A DNA stretch of 64,000 nucleotides from Glycine soja (GCF_004193775.1 NC_041003.1:23180877-23244876), one strand, 5' to 3'; numbered from the stretch's first letter, positions 1-10,279 are shown. Notes: generated by a model from the sequence alone, not told the origin. A program made the numbers and translations.

Positions 1-1348
1 ATTTTGATTATTTTATTATTATTTTACTTTTTTTGTTTAACCGAGGTTATAGCGTGAACGATCGGTTAGATTTCATTTTAAAAGTGATTAAATGAGATTA
101 CAACACAAATGATCGGTTGAAATTCATTTTATCATTTATTAGGTGAGAAAACGGCTTAAATAAACGGTAAAAGCGCGTTAAAGGCGGAAGAAAAGAAATC
201 GAAAATGAACGAAATAAAGAGGAAAGCTTAAAAAAACAAGAAATGAATTAAAAGTCTCAGATTCGAAAACTTACCCGTTGAAGAACGAAGAACGGATGAA
301 GAACGATGAAGAACGGACGAAAACCTTCACGGATTTGCTTACGGAAACATCTCGGAAGCGTTACGGAAGCACCTCGGCTTGGATTTTCTTCACGGAAACA
401 ATTTTTTTCACCCAAAACAGCTAAAATACATAGCTAGGGGGCTGAGGGATCCTTAGAACAGCCCCCTTCAGCCTTATTATAGGAAAAAGGGGGAGGAGGT
501 TGCCGCCCAGCTCGCCCAGGCGACCTTAGCTCGCCCAGGCGACCTTAGCTCGCCCAGGCGAGCTGGGTTGCTTCCTCCGGAAGCAACCCAGCTTCAAAAA
601 ACGTTCTGGAAGGCCCAATTCAAAATTTCGAAATAGCTATTTGCACCCCCCAATTTTGATAAGTTCACCCCCCTTCTTTCGTAATTTACGAAAAAGTTAC
701 GGAAGCCTTACGGAAGCATATAGGATTTGATTTTCTTCTTTTTTTCTCTTCCGTCTCACCCGTATTAAGTTAGTTATGCTTATTTAGAGTTATGGGAATT
801 TTACGGAAGCATTACGGGTGTCCCAGAAGCCCCGGAATCCCATTTTCCAACAAAATGGGGGGTGTGGTGGCCACCTAGCTCGCCCAGGCGAGCTAGGTTA
901 CTTCAACCTTAAGCAAGAAATTGCCCAGAAACCTCTAGAAGGGCCCAGATTCGAAAATTACTATTTGCACCCCCCATTTTACTAAATACACCCCCCTTTG
1001 GCTTTTTTTTTGGTGATTCTTTTTTCGTAAAGTTACGGAAACTTACGAATTTCGTAACGATACTTGTTTTCTTTCCGTAATGTTACGGAACCTTGCGGAT
1101 TACATAATCATCCCCTTTTTGACTTACGGAATGTTACGGAACCTCACTTAATTATGCAACGATGCTTCCATTTGATTTCCGGTGTGTCACGGAAACTTAC
1201 GGATTGTGCATCAATATTTTTTTTGGTTTTTCGGTATGTCCTGGAATTTCACAAATTGCCTAATGATGGATGCCAAGCACCTCACAGGGACCAAAGAAAG
1301 GTCGCATGTCATCAAGCAAAGGTCCCCGGACGAAATTAGGGTATGACA
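1..1348 (-). repeat. 3' LTR of element A, cut by the window start
   Basis: The terminus reads ...GGTATGACA on the plus strand, the reverse complement of the TGTCATACCC start of the related LTR at 23689. It is followed at 1349 by the reverse-complemented polypurine tract. The visible part corresponds to the last ~1.35 kb of the 16290-18560 LTR. It holds a TATA box (474-481, minus), three copies of a 19-bp palindrome-containing repeat around 508-560, a duplicated U3 core (about 480-720 and 845-1060) and many TTACGGAA-type motifs at 670-1210. Confidence 0.88.
474..481 (-). promoter_or_regulatory. TATA box of the element A 3' LTR
   Basis: TATAATAA on the minus strand, just downstream (in element orientation) of the CTCGCC/GGCGAG palindromes. 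The equivalent site in the other LTR (17705-17712) reads TATAAAAA. Position and composition fit a plant Pol II core promoter; activity is not shown. Confidence 0.55.
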
Positions 1349-1372
1349 GTTGCCCCTCTTTACTTGTCTTTT
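1349..1372 (-). other. Polypurine tract of element A
   Basis: On the minus strand an AAAGAGGGG run followed by CAAC lies directly upstream of the LTR start TGTCAT. This is the expected position of the plus-strand primer for reverse transcription. The same sequence adjoins the 3' LTR of element B (37169) and a variant adjoins that of Y (about 53580-53597). Confidence 0.75.
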
Positions 1373-1404
1373 ATTGGAGATAAAAGGGAAGTAAAGATAA
1401 GACA

Positions 1405-2455
1405 CTAATTTCGTTCCTCTCGATTTGACGAGAGTCGCTGGTGACCATAAAATCTCCACATGCAAATGACTTGTTGTTCCCGGATTTTCACAAATTGCCT
1501 AATGATGGGTGCCAAGCACCTCACAAGGACCAAAGAAAGGTCGCATGTCATCAAGCAAAGGTACCCGGACGAAAATTAGTGTATGACACTAATTTCGCTC
1601 CTCTCGGTTGACGAGAGTCGCGGGTGACCATGACTTGTGGTTCCCGGATTTTCACAAATTGCCTAATGATGGGTGCCAAGCACCTCACAAGGACCAAAGA
1701 AAGGTCGCATGTCATCAAGCAAAGGTACCCGGACGAAAATTAGTGTATGACACTAATTTCGCTCCTCTCGGTTGACGAGAGTCGCGGGTGACCATGACTT
1801 GTCGTTCCCGGATTTTCACAAATTGCCTAAGGATGGGTGCCAAGCACCTCACAAGGACCAAAGAAAGGTCGCATGTCATCAAGCAAAGGTACCCGGACGA
1901 AAATTAGTGTATGACACTAATTTCACTCCTCTCGGTTGACGAGAGTCGCGGGTGACCATGACTTGTCGTTCCCGGATTTTCACAAATTGCCTAATGATGG
2001 GTGCCAAGCACCTCACAAGGACCAAAGAAAGGTCGCATGTCATCAAGCAAAGGTACCCGGACGAAAATTAGTGTATGACACTAATTTCGCTCCTCTCGGT
2101 TGACGAGAGTCGCGGGTGACCATGACTTGTCGTTCCCGGATTTTCACAAATTGCCTAATGATGGGTGCCAAGCACCTCACAAGGACCAAAGAAAGGTCGC
2201 ATGTCATCAAGCAAAGGTACCCGGACGAAAATTAGTGTATGACACTAATTTCGCTCCTCTCGGTTGACGAGAGTCGCGGGTGACCATGACTTGTCGTTCC
2301 CGGATTTTCACAAATTGCCTAATGATGGGTGCCAAGCACCTCACAAGGACCAAAGAAAGGTCGCATGTCATCAAGAAAAGGTACCCGGACGAAAATTAGT
2401 GTATGACACTAATTTCGCTCCTCTCGGTTGACGAGAGTCGCGGGTGACCATGAAA
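1405..2455 (-). repeat. 164-bp tandem array built from the LTR terminus
   Basis: The landmark AATGATGG-type site recurs at 1501, 1665, 1829, 1993, 2157 and 2321, an exact 164-bp period. About 108 bp of each unit matches the last ~108 bp of the neighbouring LTR (1241-1348). The other ~56 bp match the internal sequence just after the polypurine tract (1405-1480). Each unit junction reads TATGACACTAATTTCG, as if the 56-bp segment 1349-1404 carrying the polypurine tract had been lost between two GACA direct repeats. Units contain the hairpins CTCTCG/CGAGAG and CGAAA(A)TTAGTG/CACTAATTTCG. 3' UTR satellites are known in Tat/Ogre elements; this origin is inferred from the alignment. Confidence 0.92.
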
Positions 2456-2589
2456 TTTCCGCATGTAAATGACTTGTTGTTCCCGGAGGAACAAAAGGTG
2501 CAGAAGACTATGTCAGCCTCTGCATGCTATCAAGCGTTCTGTCTTACAGATAGCAAAAGAATGTTTATATGGATAACCACTCGGGTATT

Positions 2590-3715
2590 TCCGCGTATCA
2601 TCAGGCCCGCCGCCTCTGGATGATACAAGGGTGCAGAATGACCAAATTTGGTCTCTGCTTGTCATCGGGCCCGCCGCCTCTGGATGACAAAAGGGTGCGG
2701 ATAACCGTAAGGTATCTCCGTGTATCATCGGGCCCGCCGCCTCTAGATGATACAAGGGTGCAGAATGACCGTAAGGTATCTCCGCGTATCATCGGGCCCG
2801 CCGCCTCTGGATGATACAAGGGTGCAGAATGACCAAATTTGGTCTCTGCTTGTCATCGGGCCCGCCGCCTCTGGATGACAAAAGGGTGCGGATAACCATA
2901 AGGTATCTCCGCGTATTATCGGGCCCGCCGCCTCTGGATGATACAAGGGTGCAGAATGACCAAATTTGGTCTCTCCTTGTCATCGGGCCCGCCGCCTCTG
3001 GATGACAAAAGGGTGCGGATAACCGTAAGGTATCTCCGCGTATCATCGGGCCCGCCGCCTCTGGATGATACAAGGGTGCAAAATGACCAAACTTGGTCTC
3101 TGCTTGTCATCGGGCCCGCCGCCTCTAGATGACAAAAGGGTGCAGATAACCGTAAGGTATCTCCGCGTATCATCGGGCCCGCCGCCTCTGGATGATACAA
3201 GGGTGCAGAATGACCAAACTTGGTCTCTGCTTGTCATCGGGCCCGCCGCCTATGTATGACAAAAGGGTGCGGATAACCGTAAGGTATCTCCGCGTATCAT
3301 CGGGCCCGCCGCCTCTGGATGATACAAGGGTGCAGAATGACCAAACTTGGTCTCTGCTTGTCATCGGGCCCGCCGCCTCTGGATGACAAAAGGGTGCGGA
3401 TAACCGTAAGGTATCTCCGTGTATCATCGGGCCCGCCGCCTCTGGATGATACAAGGGTGCAGAATGACCAAACTTGGTCTCTGCTTGTCATCGGGCCCGC
3501 CGCCTCTGGATGACAAAAGGGTGCGGATAACCGTAAGGTATCTCCGCGAATCATCGGGCCCGCCGCCTCTGGATGATACAAGGGTGCAGAATGACCAAAC
3601 TTGGTCTCTGCTTGTCATCGGGCCCGCCGCCTCTGGATGACAAAAGGGTGCGGATAACCGTAAGGTATCTCCGCGTATCATCGGGCCCGCCGCCTCTGGA
3701 TGATACAAGGGTGCA
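2590..3715 (-). repeat. 127-bp GC-rich tandem array with paired hairpins
   Basis: About nine units repeat with a 127-bp spacing (for example 2811, 2938, 3065, 3192, 3319). Each unit holds two related halves with the same GGGCCC-containing GC-rich centre. One is bounded by TATCATC...GATGATA, the other by TGTCATC...GATGACA, so both arms of the stem differ in a compensating way. The array gives open reading frames on both strands because of its composition; they are not treated as genes. A shorter version is at 37758-38205 in element B; Y lacks it. Confidence 0.92.
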
Positions 3716-4100
3716 TGTCACATGACCTCAGGGTCAGTATGACAAAGATTATGGGGCGGCCGACAAAAGCAAGGTTCTTGCTCCTACGTATCCTCCAATG
3801 AGGAACTCAGACCTACGTAGTTCTGGATAACTTGTGAGACTTGAAAAGTCTCCATCGGAAGATGCTGACATCTCCGGAAAGGGCGCAGATGGCCACATTG
3901 GCCTCTACTCGTCAATCACACTTGGGGTCACTGAATGACGAGGTGCGAATAACCGTAAGGTGTCTCCGCGGGCTACCAGCTCTTGGGTCATGGCAACAAA
4001 AGGCGGTGTGGTCGACAAAAGCGAGGCTCTTGCTCCTACGTATCCTCCAATGAGGAACTCAGACCTACGTAGTTCTGGATAACTTGTGAGACTTGAAAAA
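3716..4100 (-). repeat. Two internal copies of the ~65-nt two-hairpin module
   Basis: Copies at 3761-3824 and 4011-4076 carry a GTCGAC-like start, a CAAAAGC...GCTCTTG/TTCTTG hairpin, then CTACGTA, CCTC/GAGG and TACGTAG. The same module lies inside the LTRs (for example 16892-16956). A partial 127-bp-type unit (3940-4000) lies between the two copies. Function unknown; the paired arms suggest RNA structure. Confidence 0.8.
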
Positions 4101-5455
4101 GTCTCGGTGTTTTCTTTGCAAACATGCTTTAGTAAAGAGATAAATATTCCAACTGATTAGAGCAGCATATGCTTTTTTGAGTGAAAAACAATGCGTTTAC
4201 CGGGGAAGGAGAGTCTGCTGATGAAATCCCCCATAATCTCAACTGAGATTTTGGATGTTAGCATTTCGTTTCTAAATGACCATTTAGAGGAAACACTGGG
4301 TTCGACAAAATAGAAGAAAATCACTCAAAGTGTATCAATCTCGCACATGTAAGTGTTTCATCCTAATTCCGAACCATAGATATGTCAGGACTTGACTTTG
4401 CAAATTATTTCCTATCAAATCAAAAATTACATGCGTTCTTTTGGTGGGTTTTTCGGCTTTTGATTATTTTTTTTGCCTTTTCCTTTTCTGTTTTGGTTTT
4501 GCGCGAGGCGAACAAGTCACCGACGCACAGGATTTTGGTTGGTAATCAAAGGGAGAAGACCACTTTAGGTCATGGTTTCCTTTTCTTTCTTTTGTTCATT
4601 TGATGACAATTCTGTACTGTTCTGATATTGTCTGGTCCAAAGACCTCTCTGCACATTTCTTCTGGTTTCTTTGACCAGGAGCTTCCTTCTTTTTTACTTT
4701 CTCCCATTCTTTGGTTGGGAATTTTCTTTCTTTTCTTTTTTCTTTCTCCCACTCTTTGATTGGGAATTTCCTTTCTTTTCTTTTTTCTCTTTCTCCCACT
4801 CTTTGATTGGGAATTTCCTTTCCTTCCTTTTTTGCTTCCTCTTTGATTGGGAATTTCCTTTCCTTCTTTTTTTTTTTTTTTTTTTTTTGCTTCCGAGGGT
4901 AAGGTTTATGGTGAGTCAGGATTTTGGCTCAAGGCTTGTAGAATGGCTAGACATGATACATGTCAGGGTTTGGTTTGGTTCAAGGATAAAAGGGATGCCC
5001 CACATTATTTCCATGACACAAATGCAAAAATGATGATTTGGAAACTTTATGCAAAATTGGTCATGCATGCACCTATGCGGACACTCAAGTGTCAAATTTT
5101 TATGGTCATGTGATGCTAGGGCTCATGATTCATTTCCTCTATTTTAGTCAACCCAATGTTTCCAAAATATGTTCTTTTATCCATTTGTGCATTCATCCAA
5201 GTCCATTTCGGGCGTCCGGGAAAATTTCACAGCATTCACCCTTCAGGTGTACACACACATTTTTTTTTTCCAAAAACTAGCTATGATCAGCGAATTTTTC
5301 TTCAAAGAAAAGTTGGAAGTCATCTCTTTTCAAAAGCATGTTGGTTTTTCAGCTAGACAACTTATTTTTCTTTTTTCTCTCTTTTTTTCTTCTTTTTTTT
5401 TATTTGTTTATTTCTTTTTCTTGTTTGTTTTTTTTTCTTCTCTTTTTTTTTCATG
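4101..5455. other. Unassigned internal spacer of element A
   Basis: No convincing coding region. The stretch aligns with 38317-39714 of B and, inverted, with 32531-33802 of Y, so it is inherited element sequence. It contains a pyrimidine-rich repeat at 4681-4895 and short AT-rich runs. Small ORFs here are rich in F and S from poly-T tracts and are rejected as genes. Confidence 0.7.
4681..4895. repeat. Pyrimidine-rich ~45-bp tandem repeat
   Basis: Four imperfect units combine a TTTCTTTT-type tract with CCCACTCTTTGATTGGGAA and end in a long poly-T run. B has three units at 38990-39165. Y has the reverse-complement, purine-rich form at 33075-33200. Each unit contains the short inverted repeat CCCA...TGGG. 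Confidence 0.8.
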
Positions 5456-5790
5456 AGGTATTTTGCTATCTAAACATGTGCATATTTTTGTGAGGTATTT
5501 TTGCTATATACACGCACATCTAAGGTATCTCTCTACCTAAACATACAAATATATATTTTGTGAAGTATTTTTTTGTTTACATACACGCACATCTAAGGTA
5601 TCTCTCTACCTAAACATACATATATATATTTTGTGAAGTATTTTTTTGTTTACATACATGCATATCTAAGGTATCTTTCTACCTAAACATACATATATAT
5701 TTTGTGAAGTGTTTTTTTTGTTTACATACATGCATATCTAAGGTATTTTCACTACCTAAACATACATATATATATATTTTGTGAGGTATG
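5456..5790. repeat. ~75-bp AT-rich tandem array
   Basis: Four to five units contain AGGTAT(n)TACCT (an inverted repeat), AAACATACATATATAT and a TTTTGTGAAGTATTTTT segment. The homologous array is at 39715-40050 in B and, inverted, at 32171-32530 in Y. In Y the ATATAT part has expanded into a long dinucleotide microsatellite. Confidence 0.85.
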
Positions 5791-6119
5791 ACTACCTTCC
5801 GAGCTTGCGCTTGTTTTATTTAAATCCCCAGGATCATGAGCAACTAGGTGCATCCTACTATAAAAAGTGATCAAATAACAAGCATAGATTCAAAAGGTAC
5901 TAGGTTGCCTCCTAGTAGCGCTTCTTTAACGTCTTTAGCTGGACGCCTTATGACTTGTCGGTCACTGACCTAGTACTTTGCTTACCTTTGGCTTTGGACT
6001 TGGTCGCCTATGGGTCGGCCATGTGTCGTAGGCAACGCTCTAACTTTTTTGTGGATGAGCAGAGGTGAACTCTAAAGGTGGTGGCGGTGCGTCTATTGCC
6101 CGCTACCGGCCATCCTAAT
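5791..6119. other. Spacer with no recognisable gene
   Basis: A conserved spacer between the 75-bp array and the captured coding fragment; it matches 40045-40380 in B. I see no ORF, RNA gene or repeat in it beyond that homology. Confidence 0.6.
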
Positions 6120-6845
6120 GCTACTGTGGTGTCTCGCCCTGCGTCTGCCTGGGGGCGCAGTACTTCTTGATGAAAGCTCGATTAGTAGGGGGCCTGATGC
6201 CCTTGCTGGAGGTGACAGGTACTCCGTAGAACTGACAGAGACCCGTAATTAGAGCTTGACAACTCCAAGACCCTGTTGGACTTCTTCGGGTCCACTGGGT
6301 GTCTTGCAGGCGCAATCCCTGCAAACAATAGATGAAATCAGAAATCAGTTGAGCGATGTGCATACTTACCTATGATGACGTGACCTTGCCGGGGGGTACA
6401 GGCACCCTGTAGGACTGATAGAGGCCCGTAACCAGAGCTGGAAACCCCAGGGCCCTGTTGGACTTCTTTAGGTTCACTGGGTGTCTTTGTGGGTGCGATC
6501 CCTGCAAACAAATAAATGGTATCAGAAATCAGTTGAACCATATGCATACTTACCCATGTCGGGACGGCACAGACCAACTGATACTTCCGCAGGGGGAGAT
6601 TGGCATTGCGGTCGCTGGGCAGAATGTTGCTAAGTAGCAATGTCATCTATATCTGTGTAAGAGTGGTCATGTTGGTGCGCATGGTCCGCACTCTTCTCTT
6701 TACAGCGGCACGGGTGAAATCTTGCCCCAGTATGCATAGTAGCTGTGTGATAGCCTCCCTCTCTGGTTGTGCTCGCACAGTTGGCCCTCCTCCAATATCA
6801 GGGGGTGGCCCAGGAACCGTTAAAAGGAAACTACTGGTCCCTTAA
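6120..6845 (-). pseudogene. Captured fragment resembling a 'putative plant transposon protein' domain, partly duplicated
   Basis: The minus-strand translation around 6338-6646 contains LLSNILPSDRNANLPLRKYQ followed by a segment ending in QLISDTIYLFAG. From memory this resembles legume proteins annotated as putative plant transposon protein (Transposase_32-like). Stops and frameshifts break it, for example TAG before the LLLSN segment. About 190 bp are tandemly duplicated: the blocks near 6185-6340 and 6375-6535 both carry the ATGAAATCAGAAATCAGTTG region and the proline-rich downstream part. B (40380-40915) and Y (31480-31800, plus strand) have a single copy. It sits between two tandem arrays inside a retrotransposon, so it is cargo, not a working gene. 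The domain name should be tested by profile search. Confidence 0.6.
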
Positions 6846-6904
6846 CCGGGAGTGCAAGTCTCGGTTAAGCATTTAAGGATAGAGGACCTTAAATTATCTT
6901 AAGG

Positions 6905-8710
6905 TGTGAATATGGAGCCCACTGAAAGTGAGGACGCGTAGTCCTCTAAAGGCGAGGGCGTGTAGCCCTCTGAAGTTCAGGACGTGTCGCCTTTCGAAGG
7001 CGAGGGAGTGTAGTCCTATGATGGCAAGGACGTGCAATCCTCTGAAGGTGAGGGCATGCCCCCCTTTGAAAATGAGGAACATGTAGTCCTCTGATGGCGA
7101 GGACGTGTAGTCCTCTAAAGGTGAGGCCGTGTAGTCCTCTGAAGGTGAGGGCATGTAGCCCTACGAAGGTGAAGGCACATGACCCTTTGACGGCGAGGAC
7201 GTGTAGTCCTCTGAAGTTGAAGGTACATGACCCTTTGAAGGCGAGGACGTGTAGTCCTCTGAAGGTGAAGGTAACTAGTACCCAAGGTGAGGGCGTGTAG
7301 CCCTCTCAAGGCGAGGACTTATAGTCCTCTAGAGGTGAGGGCGTGCAGCCCTCTGGTGGTGAGGACGTGTAGTCCTCTCAAGGCGAGGACGTGTAGTCCT
7401 CTGACGGTGAGGGTAACTAGTACCCAAGGTGAGGGCGTGTAGCCCTCTCAAGGCGAGGACATGTAGTCCTCCGGAGGTAAGGGCGTGCAGCCCTCTGATG
7501 GTGAGGACGTGTAGTCCTCTCAAGGGGAGGACGTGTAGTCCTCTCAACGGTGAGGGTAACTAGTACCCAAGGTGAGGGCGTGTAGCCCTCTCAAGGCGAG
7601 GACATGTAGTCCTCTGGAGGTGAGGGCGTGCAGCCCTCTGATGGTGAGGACGTGTAGTCCTCTCAAGGCGAGGACGTGTAGTCCTCTCAACGGTGAGGGT
7701 AACTAGTACCCAAGGTGAGGGCGTGTAGCCCTCTCAAGGCGAGGACATGTAGTCCTCTGGAGGTGAGGGCGTGCAGCCCTCTGATGGTGAGGACGTGTAG
7801 TCCTCTCAAGGCGAGGACATGTAGTCCTCTCAACGGTGAGGGTAATTAGTACCCAAGGTGAGGGCGTGTAGCCCTCTCAAGGCGAGGACATGTGGTCCTC
7901 TGAAGGTGAGGGCGTGCAGCCCTCTGTTGGCGAGGATGTGTAGTCCTCTAAAAGCGAGGACGTGTAGTCCTCTTAACAGTGAGGGTAACTAGTACCCAAG
8001 GTGAGGGCGTGTAGTTCTCTAAAGGTGAAGGCATGTAGCCCTATGAAGGTGAGGACATGTAGTCCTCTGAAGGTGAGGGTAACTAGTACCCAAGGCGAGG
8101 GCGGGTAGCCCTCTCAAGGCGAGGACGTGTAGTCCTCTGGAGGTGAGGGCGTCCAGCCCTCTGATGGTGAGGACATGTAGTCCTCTCAAGGCGAGGACGT
8201 GTAGTCCTCTCAAGGCGAGGACGTGTAGTCCTCTCAAGGTGAGGACGTGGAGTCCTCTGAAGGCGAGGATGTGTAGTCCTCTAAAGGTGAGGGCGTGCAG
8301 CCCTCTGTTGGCGAGGACGTGTAGTCCTCTAAAGGTGAGGGCGTGTAGCCCTACGTTGGCGAGGACGTGTAGTCCTCTCAAGGTGAGGGCATGCAGCCCT
8401 CTGTTGGCGAGGACGTGTAGTCCTCTAAAGGTGAGGGCATGTAGCCCTACGAAGGTGAGGACATGCAGTCCTCTGATGGCGAGGGCGTGTAACCCTCTGA
8501 AGGTGAGGACATGCAGTCCTCTGATGGCGAGGGCGTGTAGCCCTCTGAAGGTGAGGACACGCAGTCCTCTGATGGCGAGGGCGTGTAGCCCTCTGAAGGT
8601 AAGGACATGCAGTCCTCTGAAGGTGAGGACACACAGTCTTCTTAAGGTGAGGGCGTGCAGCCCTCTGTTGGCGAGGAGTGTAGTCCTCTGAAGACCAGGG
8701 TACTAGTACC
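6905..8710. repeat. 24-bp hairpin minisatellite, about 70 units
   Basis: The basic unit is ~24 bp, of the form GGYGAGGACGTGTAGTCCTCTSAA. It alternates with a GAGGGC...GCCCTC version and, every 142-143 bp, with a GGGTAACTAGTACCC version (starts near 7271, 7413, 7556, 7699, 7842, 7985). Each version is an inverted repeat around a short variable loop. Because 24 is divisible by three, several long frames stay open (for example an 8-residue K-V-R-A-C-S-P-L repeat at 8143-8691, plus strand). No start context, partner domain or conservation supports translation. Element B has a shorter array (40985-42010) and Y a remnant of about six units (31254-31400). Confidence 0.93.
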
Positions 8711-9180
8711 CGAGGGTCCATCCTTATGAGAAAGCAAGAGATCGACTCATCGAGAGAGCCGGTCATCCCAAATTCAAAAGATTTGGACATCTAGATGTAG
8801 GGAATCTATGTAGTTAACATGATTTTGAGGGATGCAAATGCATGCAACCTTTGTTGTGAAATTTGGGTAAATGCGGACTTTATATGAAACAATGCAATGT
8901 AATGGAAAGTTGTACAATGTTCATGGCATTCTTTCCCTATTTTGTGATTTTGATTTTGATTTGATTTTTTTTTTTTGGAAAACACAGATTGACTGCCCTT
9001 TTGAAAAAGGTGATAATTCATGCAACCTCATCCTATCTTTTTGCAAATCTCTCCGGGAACTCCCTCAGAGTGTATGTTCTTTTTGATTTAGTCACTTGAC
9101 CGTTTTGGAGTGACGGGAATGGAGTCGTTTGATAATTAATCAATCTATTGAAATTCCAGGGCTTGTCCCCCTTTTTTTTT
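8711..9180. other. Unassigned conserved spacer
   Basis: Aligns with 42011-42495 in B and, inverted, with 30786-31253 in Y. It is AT-rich with a poly-T run near 8966; I see no gene or repeat family in it. Confidence 0.6.
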
Positions 9181-9440
9181 GTTAAAAACCTCGATGGGTG
9201 AGAACTTTTGATCGGCCCCTATGTTCACTTGAGGCTCATGAACGGTGCCCCTCATTGCCCCAGTGTAAGGCTTTGAGGTACCAATCGTTGTCTTTCGTCA
9301 TGACCTTGTAGGAGGGAACCTATTGGGTGAGAACTTCTAATCTGCCCCTAGGTTCGCTTGAGGTTTTTGCATGGTGCCTTTCGTTGCCCAGTGTAGGGCT
9401 TAGAGGTACCAAGTGTTGTCTTGTTTTCACGACCTCGTAG
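9181..9440. repeat. ~120-bp tandem repeat, two units
   Basis: Two imperfect units share GGTGAGAACTT, GCCCCTAGGTTC-like, TTGAGG, TTGCCCCAGTGTA and GAGGTACCAA segments. B has two units (42500-42740). Y has four, inverted, at 30300-30785 with ~126-128-bp spacing. Confidence 0.85.
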
Positions 9441-9503
9441 TGAGGAAGAATGAAAGAAGCAGTTGATTCTTGCAAAAAGAATTTTCCAAGGTCGAGAAAT
9501 AGT

Positions 9504-10279
9504 TGAAGGATCTTTCAGTTGATGGATTAAGTCAAATGACTCCTATGTAGAAGCAAGATGTTTTGATGTCTTGATGATGCTAAAGGATCAAGTGCTTCTA
9601 AGTTTTATTCAAGACAAGAATCCAAGAAAATCAAGATATATGATCAAGTTGATCTCTAGAATCTTAGGAAGAAGTTTCCAAATTGAAGAAGCAAAAGGTT
9701 TGACCAAGGAATTCTATCCTTTCAAATTGAGATTTGCTCTCTGGTAATCGATTACCAGCAGTTTGAAAATGTTTTAATTCAAATTTTTAAAACCTGTAAT
9801 TGATTACATAAGTCTTGTAATTGATTACAAGAGGGGATTTTCAGAAAATAATTTCCAAGAGACATATCTATTCAAATGATTTATGAATGGCCATTCAAAT
9901 GTTTTAAAGAGAGTTTTCATTGCCCAAACAGTTTTATCCTCTCGAAAGATCAAGAGCTTTTCTGAACTGAAATGTCTTATCCTCTCAAAAGATTCCTTGG
10001 TCAACCACTTGCATATTCAATAAGGAATTTTTGATTGATCTTCATTTTACAATCTACCTCTTTTAAGAGAGATCTCTTCTTCTCTTCTTCTTATTTCTGA
10101 AAAGGGATTAAGAGACCGTGGGTCTCTTGTTGTAGAGGATTCCTGAACACAAGGGAAGGGTTATCCCTGTGTGCATTGTTAATTCGAAAAGAGAGATTGA
10201 TAGTTCAATTGGGGAATAGTCTTTGCATCTTAATTCAACCCCCCTTTTTCTTAAGGTAACTGAGGCCATTTGTCCAACA
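9504..10279. mobile_element. SIRE-like (Copia) LTR fragment carried inside element A
   Basis: One end is CCATTTGTCCAACA (10279), the complement of the TGTTGGACAAATGG end in Y (29133). The segment contains palindromic GGTAATCGATTACC and TGTAATTGATTACA-type motifs (9747-9830). It also has a GAGACC/GGTCTC-containing block and the TTCAACCCCCCTTTTTCTTAAGG region that I associate with soybean SIRE-family LTRs. The same fragment is in B (42814-43596) and, longer, in Y (29133-30213), so it entered a common ancestor. The inner boundary is uncertain and I found no target duplication. Confidence 0.6.

Noticed and set aside
2513..3708. Many 64-94-codon ORFs on both strands
   Set aside because: They are successive readings of the 127-bp array.
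8143..8691. 182-codon ORF with an eight-residue C-S-P-L repeat
   Set aside because: A 24-bp unit keeps frames open by arithmetic. ORFs exist on both strands, and unit changes preserve base pairing rather than residues.
2590..8710. CRISPR-like arrays of regularly spaced repeats
   Set aside because: The repeats are direct tandem units without unique spacers, with no cas genes, inside a plant retrotransposon.
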